A DNA stretch of 64,000 nt from positions 25,301,001 to 25,365,000 of the forward strand of contig NC_079882.1 of the NCBI RefSeq assembly GCF_029227915.1, given 5' to 3'. Positions 22,201 to 35,200 of this stretch are shown here, piece after piece. The DNA comes from Hydractinia symbiolongicarpus (Eukaryota; Cnidaria; Hydrozoa; Anthoathecata; Hydractiniidae). The notes under the pieces are model-generated. The model worked only from the letters and a program-made list of their open reading frames with translations, did not search any database and was not told the DNA's origin. Within the stretch, counting starts at the first letter, position 1. Each line of letters starts with the position of its first letter. The position numbers were made by a program, and so were the translations under genes.

Positions 22201-25200
22201 TATCCTGACATGAAATTTATAAAAGTAAGTATGTAGAAAAGAGCACTAACATAAAAAATATTTTTCAAAACAAACAAACAAATAATTTCGTTTTTTATTA
22301 TTATTATTGTTAAGGTTGACCAATTCACATTTGAAGTTGTATTAAAAGAAAACTTGGAACCATCAATGGAGTTAACAGTGGAAATAGCTGGCTTGACAAA
22401 AATTGGAGAAGGAGAGCGAAGTAGACCTGTTTATGTCGGTTCGTAAAATCTCAAAGTTTACTAGGAAAACGATTAACGTTATGACATATTTGCACTTCCT
22501 CGCAGAGATTTTGTTTTCAAAGACAAGCAATTATTTTTTACATTGTCTTTAGAAACATGCACATGTCCGATTTCTATCTATACAGCATGGTTTTCTAACA
22601 AGCCTTACGTTTACAAAAATCAGGATGAGAATGATACCATTGGTATCTTTCCCGATTACTTAAACAAAATGGTCAACCAACTATGCGCAGGGTGCCATGG
22701 TCTTAGACGCCACAACTCTCAGACACCGTCCACGCTCTATTGGGACAGGACCAAAGATGGTAAAAACCCGAAAAGAAAAGGTGAAGTACCAAAAAATATT
22801 TGTGTTGATACCACTTAACAAAAAACCAATAATATTTATTTATATTCTTGTGTTTTAGATGAGAAAGATTTGAAAGAAAAAGTAGGAAACAACGTTCACT
22901 TTCACGTCGCCATGTTTGGTCGTTCAGAGATCGAGAATTTCCAATCCAGTTACAAATTTGTTTCAATTATTAACAGTCCTGGGTCAGCATTTATAGTGCG
23001 CGACCCGATGGGTGAACTGGATAAAACTGCCGCCATTATGTCTTCTTTGTTTAGTTGTTGGCCAGCTGTTATTATCATCATAGTTTTATCCATGGTGGCA
23101 GGAATTGTTGTCTGGTTATTGGTACATCTTCTAACATTTTTCCTCACTATTTAATACGATCTTTTTAAAACAAACTCATTGTTGGTGCATGTTCTGATAT
23201 TTTTGTAGTAAAGACCTTCTACACAACATAATTAAGACAAAATTTTTCAAGTCAATAGACCTTTCCCGAATTTCCTAATTATGCCAAACTCAATGAAAGC
23301 GGTCGATACTAAAAATGATTCTTTTCCCTAAGTTCCTTAGCAAAATATAGAACAAATTACCTAATTTCGTAGATGTTTCTGTTCGTTAAGTGCCTCAATT
23401 CCGAGCTGAAAGTTACGGTCAAACCCTTTATATAGCCGAGTTTTCTAAGAATAGCCTCGTTTTTCAAAGTAATTATTTTCCTCAAATCTAAATAAAATCC
23501 AACCAGAATATTATATTGCTCTAAACACTACATTTTTTCATATTTAATATTCTATCTGACTATTCTTATTTAAAGAGAATAGAACCATCATAAAATTTTG
23601 GATGAAGTCATAATTATTATAATTTATGAAATTCGGGAAAGGTGTATTGGTATTCTTGATTTCAGGAAAATTTTGCCCAAAATATACTAATAAGCGTCGT
23701 ACTTTCTATAAATATTTTACGAAATGAAAAATCAATCTTTGCCCGCGAAATCAGCAGTGATTTCAATACCCTTTTTTATACACAGGAGCATATATTTTAA
23801 TCTACTTAAATAATTTTATCCACTGGCACTGCTAAATTTCAATTTCGATGAAATTTACGAACTTAAATCAACAGATTTGTAAGCCTGTAAAATAGATAAC
23901 AACAGCGATATGATATTTTTAGATGATCACAATAAAAAAGAAGAATAAAAATTTTTCTTACTTTAAAATTCTTGATGTTAATATTTTATCTAATGTATGA
24001 GAGTTGTTCTGATTCATGTGCAGGATTGTGAGAGTAACGCGGAGGATTTTCCAAACGAAAGCTTTATCAGAGGCATCTACCACGGTACATACTGGGCCTT
24101 TGTTAGCATGACAACGATTGGGTAAGTGTTACTCCCTACTAGTCATAGATTCTTATTTAATATCAGTAAAAAATTTGTTTGCTGATGACTATAATTATTC
24201 AGGTACGGTGACAAAACCCCACGAAGTTGTATGGCACAGTCAGTTGCGATTGTTTGGATGCTGATGGGACCCATCATCAACGGTATTGTTATCGGCGCCA
24301 TAACAACCTCCTTGACAACGATCAACCTGGAAAGTGATCCAAAGATTTACGGGAGCGTGGTAATAAAAACTCTTCATTGTGTGTTATGAAAAACGCTGCA
24401 TGGTTATTTGCTGATTTGTTTTTTTTCAAAATTTCTTAGGTGGGTGCTCTTGCAGGGTCGTTCGAATACAACCTGGGTGTCCGAAGAAACGCTAAAATGA
24501 ATACGACAGGTGGGTATCATTAAAATCACAGTGTGAACTTAATCGTTCGTACTGTTTAGAAATAGAGCAACCTACTTCTCGGGGCTTTTAAGGTATTTTT
24601 TAAAGAGGTTGTAAATTGAGCTTCAATTTTTTTTAGGAAAAAATTATTTGAACACATCCGAGTTATTTGATGATATCGTGGCTAGAAAGATTGATGGAAT
24701 TTTAATAGATTCCTTGGTAGCTGCTGATAAAGCTGACGAAATGGGCAAGCGAAATCTAAAACTGTCCAAGATTATTCCAGAAGCTTCAGGGTGGGGTGTC
24801 ATACTCTCTGCAGAAATGATCAAATTAGAACCAGATATTCGGACATATGTAAAAGCACACGAGAGCGAAATGAAGGAATTGGTAGCCAACCGAACGGAGG
24901 GTAAATTAACGGTACGTTTTTAATTTTAATAAGTAATTGCAGGTTTCTCCAGAGTACAGTGAAGTCAGGCGAAACCAGTTCTAAATATGTTGCTAGTAAG
25001 CACAGGTTAAATTTAGACTATATTCGAGATAAAAAAGAAACAATGCATGCAATTTTTTGTATTCTCTTGTCACCTTTTACCTCTTTTTTCCCCATCTACT
25101 CTAAGGGCAGAAACTTTTGCGGGCAAAAACTTTCGCGTAAGACGATATCTGGAACAAATTTCACGGAAAAACTTTCGCAAAAGGTCAACATCGCAGAAAT

Positions 25201-27660
25201 TATTTAATTAAAGTTTGCATCCATTACTGTTTTAAGGAAAAGGGACATCGAGAAATGTTCATAGCACAAAAGAAGAATGAAAACACCAAATGTTATTGAT
25301 GATTAAAGAATACAACCTCGTCCCCATGGGTTCTTGCCTTTTTGACGCGCTAGCGGCTTTAACATCAGGAAACAAACTCTGGGCACAAGGGGCGCTTTCA
25401 AACGTGCCAGCATATTTCTGCACTTAAAACAAGATTTCGAGGAATTACTTTCAATATTTAGGTAAAATCCAAACCACCATCTAACCTCACCACTGGTATC
25501 GTGGATCCAAATTCTAAAATATTCAAAGATTTCGTTTATTATGGTTTGGTAGCACTTATCGTTCTCTCCATTTTCGGATTAACATACTCATATGGTTACT
25601 TGAAAATGCGCCGAAGAAAAATTGTTCCATTTAGTGAGTAGCCATTTTATGTATCTTAACTCGGGAATACTTTCGTCAATTTTCCCGCCAAAAATTTTCC
25701 CTGCCTTTTTTTAAATTTTTTGTTATACTAATTAGTTTAATCATTAGGAAAAGTCAAGGCCGGTGAAACCATGGTTACTTTTTTGTTATAAATGAATTTA
25801 GAAATGTTTGCTATAGAAGGACAAAAATGGCAACGACGATGATTGACGATCTGGAACCATATTTTAAATGTTGTCCCCTCCCCCTTTCCTTCCACAATTT
25901 TTGTCAGAGAATAAGGTATAGTCAGTGGGGAAATCATTCATTCTCGTTACATTCCTCAATGAATTTTTCCTTGATAAGGTATCTCTTTTTCGTTATTTTC
26001 TTTCATTTGTAAGAACATGTAGGAAAAGTTTCTTATCAAAAATAACCAGCTGCTAAGAACAGAGAAATGAACAATCGGAGATAAATTTTAAAATTATTTA
26101 AAAGGTACGTAGCGCAGAAAAATTTGTTCGAATTGAACATTGTAATTATTCCTACAGACTCGCCTAACCTTTCGTAAACCACACACAGAAAATTACTTGT
26201 TGAAACAATTTCGGACTTTTTCCATAGGTCAAGAGCATCGTGAGTTGCTTGAAAACGACTTGTCCGGTATGATGCAAAAGTTCTGTTTGCAGACAATGAA
26301 GATGATCAAAGACACAAGCGCTAATCATGAGTCTGAACTCAAAAGATTTTTTTGGAAAAAAGGTAAACACAGCTGAATTCTTTTAAAACTTTTTTCTTAC
26401 TCTTTGCTTTCTAAAAAAAAGCGGGTTAGAATAAACGGTGGATGGAAAATGTTTTTACAAAATTAATAGCCGGGGGTTGGGAAAATGGAATAAATTTTTG
26501 CGAGAATTAAATTTTGCGATTTCGCAAATTTTTGTTTGTTTCGCGAATTGCTTTGATTGCATCTATCACCATTTACGAAATTAAATTCTCGCGAAATCTA
26601 ACATTTTCAAAAATTTGATTAAATCTTGAAATTAAATTCCGTTAAGGTATATATTTTTTAGACGTTGAAAATCAATCACAAAGGATTTTTACTAGTAGTG
26701 ACGGATCTCTTATGTTAATACGAAAAGTTTTGTTTTGTACTGAAAATACTGTACTAGGTCATAATTCGGCTTTCCAAAGAAGATGTTTCTTTTCCCTGCA
26801 AAATGCCCAGATGCGAAAAATAAGTCTAATTTGTTTATCGCATATTTAAACATTGCGTAATTGTCGTCAATGATATTATTAAAGTTGGTGAACCATTACA
26901 GTGCAAATTTAAGTTGGAGGCCAAATAACTTGACAACTAGTAGAAAATACTGACTTTATCTCCTGCGTGGGTAACGAAAAACTAAAATAAGACCAATTTC
27001 CTAAAGTTTGGTCAACCCACCCGTTTTGGAAGAGGCGGGTTGTTGATGTCATCAAAAAAGCCTTTTAAACTTCAATAACTTTTTAACGGTTTGTCAAAAG
27101 CACATGTTCAAGTACATTTTCTTGGTCTGCGCTTCAACCTCTACACAATAGAGATGAGTAAACAAATTGTTAAAAAAAATATCTTGTGTTACAATGATTC
27201 ATTGCTGATGTCATCAAAATTCTTAACACCTATTTTTTCTTTTGTCCTTCTTGCCAAGTGGATTTTTCCACGAGCTCTTTTTAACTAATTTGATATTAGT
27301 GCAAGCCACCAGGCTAATAAAAATATTCGAGGGACCTAATAAATAAAGGTTGGAAATTCACCTCCAAAAGTTTATAGCCATTGGGGTAAGAATGTTTAAG
27401 GTTGAAAATAAAACGAGTACACGTGTCTAACAACTGACAATACGATAGGTTATTCATTTGGTATCGATGCCTGGTTTAAACAGAAAACCATGACAGAGGA
27501 GATTTTGAAGAAAGATATTCGTTACCAAGAAATCATGTTTCACGACCTGCAAAAAGAAAATGCATTAAATAGAATGAGTACCGTCACAAAATGGAAAAGA
27601 GGCAAGAAAATTATTTCGAGAGCTATCAGAGTGATGCCATCAAAATCTTCCACTGTCTAA
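19248..27660 (+). CDS. FN3-domain, glutamate-receptor-like, K+-selective receptor channel
   Basis: Predicted plasma-membrane ligand-gated K+ channel. Exons: 19248-19274, 19403-19439, 19522-19659, 21008-21177, 21304-21433, 21666-21962, 22037-22224, 22315-22438, 22553-22780, 22859-23121, 24024-24121, 24203-24359, 24440-24509, 24637-24911, 25462-25633, 26228-26362, 27449-27660; phases agree throughout (906 residues). MICAQFFIY joins ILHVVSFVSVCNG as a signal peptide. FN3 domains lie at about 68-167, 168-266 and 267-370, each starting near a PP/VP segment and divided by introns. A degenerate ligand-binding lobe S1 spans about 371-505 (PYVYKNQDENDTIGIFPDYL). M1 is about 508-534, the pore SMTTIGYGDKTPRS 562-575, M2 about 577-605, lobe S2 about 620-740 (KIDGILIDSL, EASGWGVILS), a fourth-helix-like segment about 758-781, and a basic cytoplasmic tail follows. 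The topology resembles GluR0-type receptors with an added last helix. Alternative donor: 22758 instead of 22780. Confidence 0.88.
20381..20680. repeat. 30-bp minisatellite in intron 3 of the channel gene
   Basis: CTTCTTCTGTTGCATCTTCT plus TCTCTTTCAA repeats about 10 times with almost no divergence (single GTTACATC and GTTCCATC variants). The period is divisible by three, so it stays open in several frames on both strands, including a minus-strand KKLKEKKMQQ repeat. No splice phase joins it to the flanking exons as a plausible extracellular segment, so I treat it as non-coding. Confidence 0.88.
25313..25394. mobile_element. 82-bp foldback element of the CAACCTCGTC family
   Basis: It starts CAACCTCGTCCCCATGGG and ends CTCTGGGCACAAGGGGCG, with an interior GCGCTAGCGGCTTTAACATC shared with 17575-17654. 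It lies in the intron between the exons ending 24911 and starting 25462 of the channel gene. Confidence 0.6.
26495..26600. mobile_element. Palindromic TTCGCGAA-type element in a channel intron
   Basis: TTTTTGCGAGAATTAAATTT on the left pairs with AAATTAAATTCTCGCGAAAT on the right in reverse complement. Further TTTCGC and GCGAAT motifs lie between. Related TTTCGC/GCAAAA-rich sequence occurs at 25100-25200 and 10923-11070, which suggests a dispersed short family. Confidence 0.5.
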
Positions 27661-29261
27661 AATTTGGAACATGTAATTAATTAACCGGCTATTCATCGTT
27701 GATTTGTGCCGAACACGTGTGGTAATGTTATTTTTTGTTGAAATTTCTTTGAACACATTTGTAAATAACTCACACTTATTGTTCTACGGTTTTAGCCAAT
27801 AGAACTTTAATATGGGCTCCTTTTTTTGTAGCCGTTTTTAGTACCGAGAATAGTGTAGCACGGCAGGATATCAGTCTAGTGTAGCGTTACGGAAATTATT
27901 AGTTTTTGAGTGTTACACCAGACTACTTTGTTGCACAAGGTACAAAAACCTGGTTATTCATTTTGCATTATTGTTTATGTACAGTTGGTTTCGCTAGTAC
28001 CTAGAATTTTTAAGAAGCTACAATCACCCACATAAATATTGAGAATTTTCGATTTTTGACAAAAAAAATTTCACAAACTCGCACCACAAGTCTTCTCAAA
28101 CTCCACGTACTGCCTGCAGGCTCACGGAACTTTAGCTTTAGCTTCGACTTAAGAAAAGTTCACTAGAACGAAGCCTTACAGTGCTGCTATAGGCTAGTTA
28201 TAGCTTTTTACATGTTTAAACCGTGTCAGTTTGAAAAATGGACATTTGCGTCAACGGCCATTTCTGGTTTTTTGATAGAATTTCTAGTTTGTCTCAAAGA
28301 TTATGTGGATGGTTGTAGATTTGTATTTCGTACGAGTTCCACCAGGCCAAAATTCGTTTTGAAAAACGAAATAAATCAAAAGTAGTTGTTTTTACCGCTT
28401 TTTAAGTCTAGGTTTTAACAAAGCAGTGTTTACAAATTTGAACTCATTTTTCTACTTTCATATTTTTCATTCTTCTTTTGCTGCGCCAGTTGAAATTAAT
28501 TAATTATTAATACCGTGAGTATTTTTCTGCACAATTAACTAAAGCAAATACTCCCCCGTAGAAAACCACTAAATCAGTAATACGCCGTAGACTTTCCTGC
28601 CAAAAACGGCTGGTTTATATTTAAATTTAATACTGTTCCGCAAACGAATGTTTTTTTTTTATAAGAAAGACTACAAAGAATTTTATAAATCCTCTTCTCT
28701 TGTCTTTAATCACTAGGCTACACAGTTGAACAACAAGGCCCATTCTTATGACGAACATAACAAAAGCACATAATGTATATTATATAATATATAATAAAAT
28801 AATATTAACGATTTTATAATTACAATGATATAATTGTAATAAATTTTTAAAGAAACAAAAATTTAAAAAAAAATCTGATCGTAATAAAATAACAATTTAA
28901 TCTGACTCCTATATATTACACCTTCGCTTGTTGGTAAAGTAATTACACTATAAGTTGCGCGAAACGCAGATGTCCAAGCCTGCATGCTATGAAGTTGCGC
29001 GAAACGCAGATGTCCAAGCCTGCATGCTATGAAGTTGCGCGAAACGCAGATGTCCAAGCCTGTATCCTATGAAGTTGCGCGAAACGCAGATGTCCAAGCC
29101 TGCATCCTATGAAGTTGCGCGAAACGCACATGTTCAAGCCTGCATCCTATGAATTTGCGCGAAACGCACATGTCCAAGCCTGTATCCTATGAAGTTGCGC
29201 GAAACGCAGATGTCCAAGCCCTCATGAAACAAACGTTTGAAGAAAAACACAACATGAAATA
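27661..29261. other. Gap between convergent genes
   Basis: The FN3 channel ends at 27660 on the plus strand and the methyltransferase-HECT gene ends at 29262 on the minus strand. The gap holds 3' untranslated sequence of both, AT-rich runs near 28770-28860, and the 40-bp array. No gene is supported. I saw no AATAAA between the HECT stop codon and the array on the minus strand, so the array may be transcribed in the 3' UTR. Confidence 0.55.
28952..29225. repeat. 40-bp GC-rich tandem array, 7 units
   Basis: The unit AAGTTGCGCGAAACGCAGAT plus GTCCAAGCCTGCATGCTATG repeats at exactly 40-bp spacing (28952, 28992, 29032, 29072 and on). Variants are few (GCAGAT/GCACAT, CATGC/CATCC/TATCC). It stands out as GC-rich, with TGCGCG in each unit, in an AT-rich setting. 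Confidence 0.92.
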
Positions 29262-32200
29262 TTACCACGGGCTTGTATCTGTATCTATGGAAACACAATT
29301 GTAAATGGCGTATCTAAACAGAAAGAAAGAGTACTTCCCATTAATCATTGATCAGTAACAGTAAGCTCAGGGTCTTTATTGAGAAAAGATAGATATCACT
29401 TTTTTCTATACTGTGATATAAAAAACTGGAAAGAAAGCCATTTAAAAAACCCGCCATCAACTGATATATCAGACTCAGCGCGGTAAAGGTATGTTTTTAA
29501 CAAGTCAGCGCTTGCTTCTTGTTTTTGAATCAGCCCACCTCCAGCAAAAGAGCAAGTTCTCGTTTAAAGAAGGCGCCTCTCCACATGAACAGATACGAAT
29601 AGAGCAGCAAATAAACAATGAGAGTTTTACCTTAATTTTTCCTTCGCTATTTGACTACTTGAATAGTCTGGTAAGAATAAATTGCTACCACACGTCGTTG
29701 CACTTGGTAGGCTGTCTTTATCAACAGATGAGCGCGACACAACAAACGCACTTGGAAGGCGTTTACGACCAGTCACAAATCGGATAAATCTACTCCTTTC
29801 TTCATCTGTAAAACTAGCCAACGCAGTCCACATGTGTAAAACGCATTGACTCGAAGACTGCAAGTTGTCACCATAACGACCTAACAATGACGTTATGATT
29901 TAAAATGGAGATAAAAACTTTTTAAAAAATATCGAGACAATATCGCATACTTACAGTTTGCTTTTAGGTCAGCAACACTAATTAAATTGTCACCGCAAAT
30001 TCCTCTTTCTAAATTTCTCCACGTCAAACATGAAAGCACCGCTTCTGGAATTACAAGCAACAATCCATTGCGTAACGCCTTCACCTGCAACAGATAATTT
30101 TTTTCTAGAGTTTAAGGTGGCAGCAACCCTTTTAAAAATCGGAAATTTCTTTTTTACATAATGAGTTTACGAAAGGTTTATTTCAGACTATATATCCATA
30201 CTTTTTCTGTTGTAACACACTCATGATTTTTTGACTAAAATACTATTATCTTTTACCAAAAATATTCACCCTCGAAAATTCCTCCTTAAATAAAATTCAT
30301 GAATAATTAATTAGTTATGCCGAATATAGTTTAAGTCTACATGCTTGCGAAATTGTACAGAAAGAAATGACGTAATTATTAAAAAGAAAACAACAAAGAT
30401 GGCGCATTATGTATAAATTTAAGACGATCTTCATCATGCTACACTGCACGAGCTTTAACTTGCGATAGAATTTTCGTTTTACTTAAAAATTTTCAGACAT
30501 GCTTGGTGAACCATGCAGCCATGATACGGTGTGCAGCAGGGGATCCTAACAAAGAATCTTTTGAAAAAAACAAAAGGCTATTGTTAAAAAAATAAGAACG
30601 AACAAAAAAAATCCGCACAACGTTTTAAAAGGGTTAACCCAAGGTTCATTTAAAAACAGAAGCTGATGAAAAATAACGAGATTGTAAAAAGTTGGAGCTT
30701 GTAGAAGCCGATATTTTTCTTGTTTATGATACATTTTTAAATAGAAGTTTCTGCTGACTCAGCAATTTTAGTGTTAAGTTAAAATCATTTTATTATTTAT
30801 TAAGGTCTATATTTTCAGGAAATAGTAAAAAAATGGAATAAATAAAACACTGAGTAAATAATTCAGCTATTTGGACAGCTAAAAAAGGGTTACTGCCACC
30901 TTAACTCAGATAAAATATGTCATCTTTTACTCTGCAATAAATTCAAACCTCCATCAATCTCTGCGTTTCAATCACATTTGCGTTTCCAACGCGTATGAGA
31001 TTGAAACCAACTCATTTCCTTAAAAGCACATTTCTACGATTCAGTCGATTTACATTTTTATTTTCAAATTTTTACTTATTTGCTACGAGTAAAAAACGAA
31101 GTATGCAATAAAATGTAATCAAATTCGGGATAATTTGAGGTAGCGATCAAATTCAACTTAATACACTGCAACCTGAAATCAAAAACTGAACATAGCCTAA
31201 AAGATGAGAATTGCCCACCTGTTCACAGCATTCCATCAATCTTGCTTTTCGAACCAACAGCGAATATTTAGCGCGTTCATCACACTTGACCACGATGTTC
31301 GACCCACCCTCAATTAATTCAACTTGTGAAGAATCACTAAGTACAGTGGAGTATGTTTGCTCAACATTTAAACCCATGTATGCATCAGGATCCAAATTTT
31401 CCAAACCATCTAAAGAAAAATTCACTGATGTTTTCTTAAAAAAAATTAAAATGGCAAAAAAGCACGAAGGCATGATGTATAAAAACAAACCGATATTTCT
31501 GACAGCTACTTCATCAATTTGAATGAAATCTTTCTTCCAGTAGACTTGTTCGCCAACTAACATCTTCCAGATTAGCGGAGACAGAGATAGAGGTAAAGTT
31601 TCATCTGTCCGAAAGCAAGCTCCCATGAGTTGACCTAACCTGAAAGATACACTAGTTTCACAGTATAACGCCAACCGAATATACCCAACCGTCACAAAGA
31701 GCTCTAATGACAGACAATTTCAGTTTGACATTCTTATAAAGCACATTCTTATATAAAAAAATCATGTAGTTTGCTTGGTGGACACTACTGTAATTTTTAG
31801 AAGTCTGGACAGCCATTTTGCCATTTATTGTGTCTATTGATAAGTAAAAATAACTCTTCTCTGCTACTGAGCTAAATTGATTCATGATATTATTTTATTC
31901 ATGCACATGCACAGGGACCTGCTGTAATATAAAGCTGTTGGTAAATCGAGCACGTGTTAGCCAAGTATACTTTTCGCGAAAAGTGAAAAAAATTACAGAC
32001 CATGGGTGTAAAATTGCGGACTAGATTTTTAAATGTAGTTGTAAAAAGAAAGTTTCAGGAAGTGTCAAGTGCAGAAAAGAATTGTCAAAATACAAAAAAG
32101 AATTGTTTGAATAATAGAACGGAAGTGCTTTTAAATTGGAAGAGAAGTGAGCCATAGGAGTCATCGCAGTTTTTTAATATCGAATTTTTCATATAAAAAC

Positions 32201-35200
32201 AAACGTCTTTTAAAAGACGCATTTTAGATCACTTCTGGAAGTACGGAAAAACGTTTTTTAAAAAACGCGTTTTAAATGCGTTATAACAAGAAGAGAAAGA
32301 CGTCCTTAGAAAAGATATATTTTAATCAGATATCTTTTAAAAAACTCATTCTAAAGATTTTCTAAATTCAAATAAATTCAAATTTATTAACTTCTAAAAG
32401 ACGTATAAAAGATGTCTTTGAAAGACGTTTTTAAGATGATGTATTTCAGACATCTTACGAGCATCTTTAACAGAAGATTTAAAAAAATGTCTTAAAGACG
32501 TCTTGTGCCGGCTCATTTTCAATGATTCGCACTTACCAGTGATAAAGATAAAAGTCTTTGCATTGAGGGTTCAAGGTATAACAGTCCAGGTATTCTCCAA
32601 TTTTTGTTTTTTGATTTGGTGTCTTGATAAACAAATGTAGACAGTCTTTTACGCTTGAATCTGCAGGACAGAGTTCATCTGACATTTCTGTCAGACTGTC
32701 TCGAAATCCTCCACCTTGGTCAATTATACCCTCGCCTATGAACTTCACTTCCCACCACTGCTCATATGACTTTTTATTCCATCTAAAAAATAAATTAGTA
32801 AACAATAAATAATTAATCTTCACCTACGAAGTTTTTGAAGATTTGAGGATGCTAATATCACTACCAAAATAAAGCAGAGCTATTCAGACGAACTGCGAGA
32901 ACATTCCCGTCAACTCCTTTCGACTCAACTTGTAAATACGACTTCTAAGCTCGACTACAGTTTTGTTTGGACAGATTTTTTCACAAAGCATATTTGAAAA
33001 TGAATGTAGAAGCAAAATTTGGAATAGTTTGGGAATGTGCTTCGAATTCGTAAATCTTGTAACGTTCATATCATTATTTAACAAGAAAACATTTGTTTCG
33101 CAAATACCTATCGTGAAATCTAAAAATTGAACTTTATATGTGTTTCTACCTTTGGCGACTTGTTTCATGTCGGTATTTTATAATATTTCGCTATGGCACG
33201 CTTCCATACACGAACAACAGTTAAATGAAGAGAGGAGAGCAGAACGGTTGTAAGTTCAGCAACAGTTAAATCAACTTCGGCAAAAACATGACAATGTGAA
33301 TCAAGAATTGTTGCACGTCGACATTCGCCACCGCAATTTCCGACTGACGACATGAATAAGAAAGTCTGTCTTGTGCCATATTGGCATGGTTATCAGTTTG
33401 AAATTTTTTATAGGTTTATTTTGATTTCTACGCTACTTATAAAAAAGGGCGAAGTTAAACGCGATTTACATTGGTGATATGTTTTTCTGTCCTTTTGTAT
33501 GTCCAAACATCGGACGTCTTTAAAAAGTAATCTTGATGAAAATCAACTTGTAAGAAGGTTTAAAGTAAAACAATAAAGTATTTGAAGTCTAAACATACCT
33601 ATAATGAAGATCTTTCTTCTTCAAGCCATGATAAACTTGCATGAACACAGTGTCGTCGATGTCATGTGCATTTCGTTCTGATAGTGGAGTTCGTCGATCT
33701 ACACTGATGACGGGCATATGACGTGGAGATGGACGTTCCGTCGTCCTCAACATTTCCTTGATGTAAGCGTACCTCTTTTTTGATAGGGGCAGTAAAAATC
33801 GACACCTTGGAAGGATTGTTTCAGGTTGATATCTAAACAGCAGAACGGGAGAAAATGGAATATATTACAACGTTAGTAAATGTTACAAAGTTCGAATGGA
33901 ATCGAATCAAAGATAATTGAATGTGTAGTTGCTATGTTTGAGTGAAATCTTATGTCGGGAAAATAACCAACCTGGAAAATGTCTTATTTTTATCGTCTAT
34001 AGGTTTTTCAGTGTCAATTGTATCTTTATTGTTCATAATATTGTTCATATTCGAGTTGGTAGCTTTTAATCGCTGCAAGATGCTTTCAGCTCTTCGTACA
34101 AATGAAGAAAAATGGGACAGTTCACTCCCGTGCCCACGCAAATATCCCATTCCTTTTTTGCCCAACATCTGAAGTTCATTCTTTAGTCTAAATACGTAGA
34201 ACAGTAACAACCTTCTCTATTGCACTACTACAACAAAAATTTATTTCTTTGCTAGGAAAGAAAGTACCAAAAAAAACGTCAAATCCTTTACCTTGTTTCT
34301 AAAGATAAAAGTTGCTCCAGCATGCTTAGCAGTTCTTTTCTTTCTGCTAATTGAAAGGACCTATCCGTAGATATTTTGTCTCGTTTAGCCAGCAGCGATT
34401 GTCGTTGCTGCTTTCGTTCAGCTACAATTTGTTGTGAACGAGAAAGTTGATTAGAAATATGCTCGTTACAACTGATATTCACCTCAAACAAAAGTCTTTG
34501 TTGTTCTTCTATCAAATCAACCTGAAGGAAAAGAAATTATTAGAAAACTAAAATTAACAGAGTTTATATTTCAGATGTATAGAGGCATTCCTTTCTTCTT
34601 TCCTCCCTTAACCATCAATTGCAGTAATCGCAGTACGACAACAGCGTCAAATCGGCACAGCAAGCAAAAAAGTCAGCTTTAAGTCTACTTCCAATTAATG
34701 TCGTAGGGTTAATTTGCAGTCCGCTGCCAACAAATAGTATCATATCTTTCACAAGAACTCGTGTTTAAAACTTTAAATTATGATTAATCCCTTTATCTTG
34801 ACAAAAAACGGATATGAAAGTGCAAAATACACCTCAACATGCAAAAATTGGTTTGGTACTATCATCTCCAGACACAAAAAAGCTCACACAAAACTCACCT
34901 GCTGATTCAGCAGTTTTATTTGTTCTTTGTACTGTTCATCAATATTATCAATCAATTCAAGTTTACGAGTTAGTATCAATTGTTGGTCTTTAATGTTGCT
35001 CATTTCGTAACAGATCATGGAATTCACTTCTTTTAACAACTCTAAAAACATTACTCAAGTCTTCACAACTTGTTTAATTTTCATCTTTTAAAATGTCGGT
35101 ACAAACAAACCTTCGTCTTGTGAAGTTTTTGCCTTCAAGTACACTATCTCGTCATCTTCGTCTTCTTTCAAAGAAGCTGCCTTTTTGTAGCTTTGCGCTT

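Noticed and set aside
28952-29225. CRISPR-like direct repeats
   Set aside because: The units are contiguous 40-bp copies with no unique spacers, and the genome is clearly animal.
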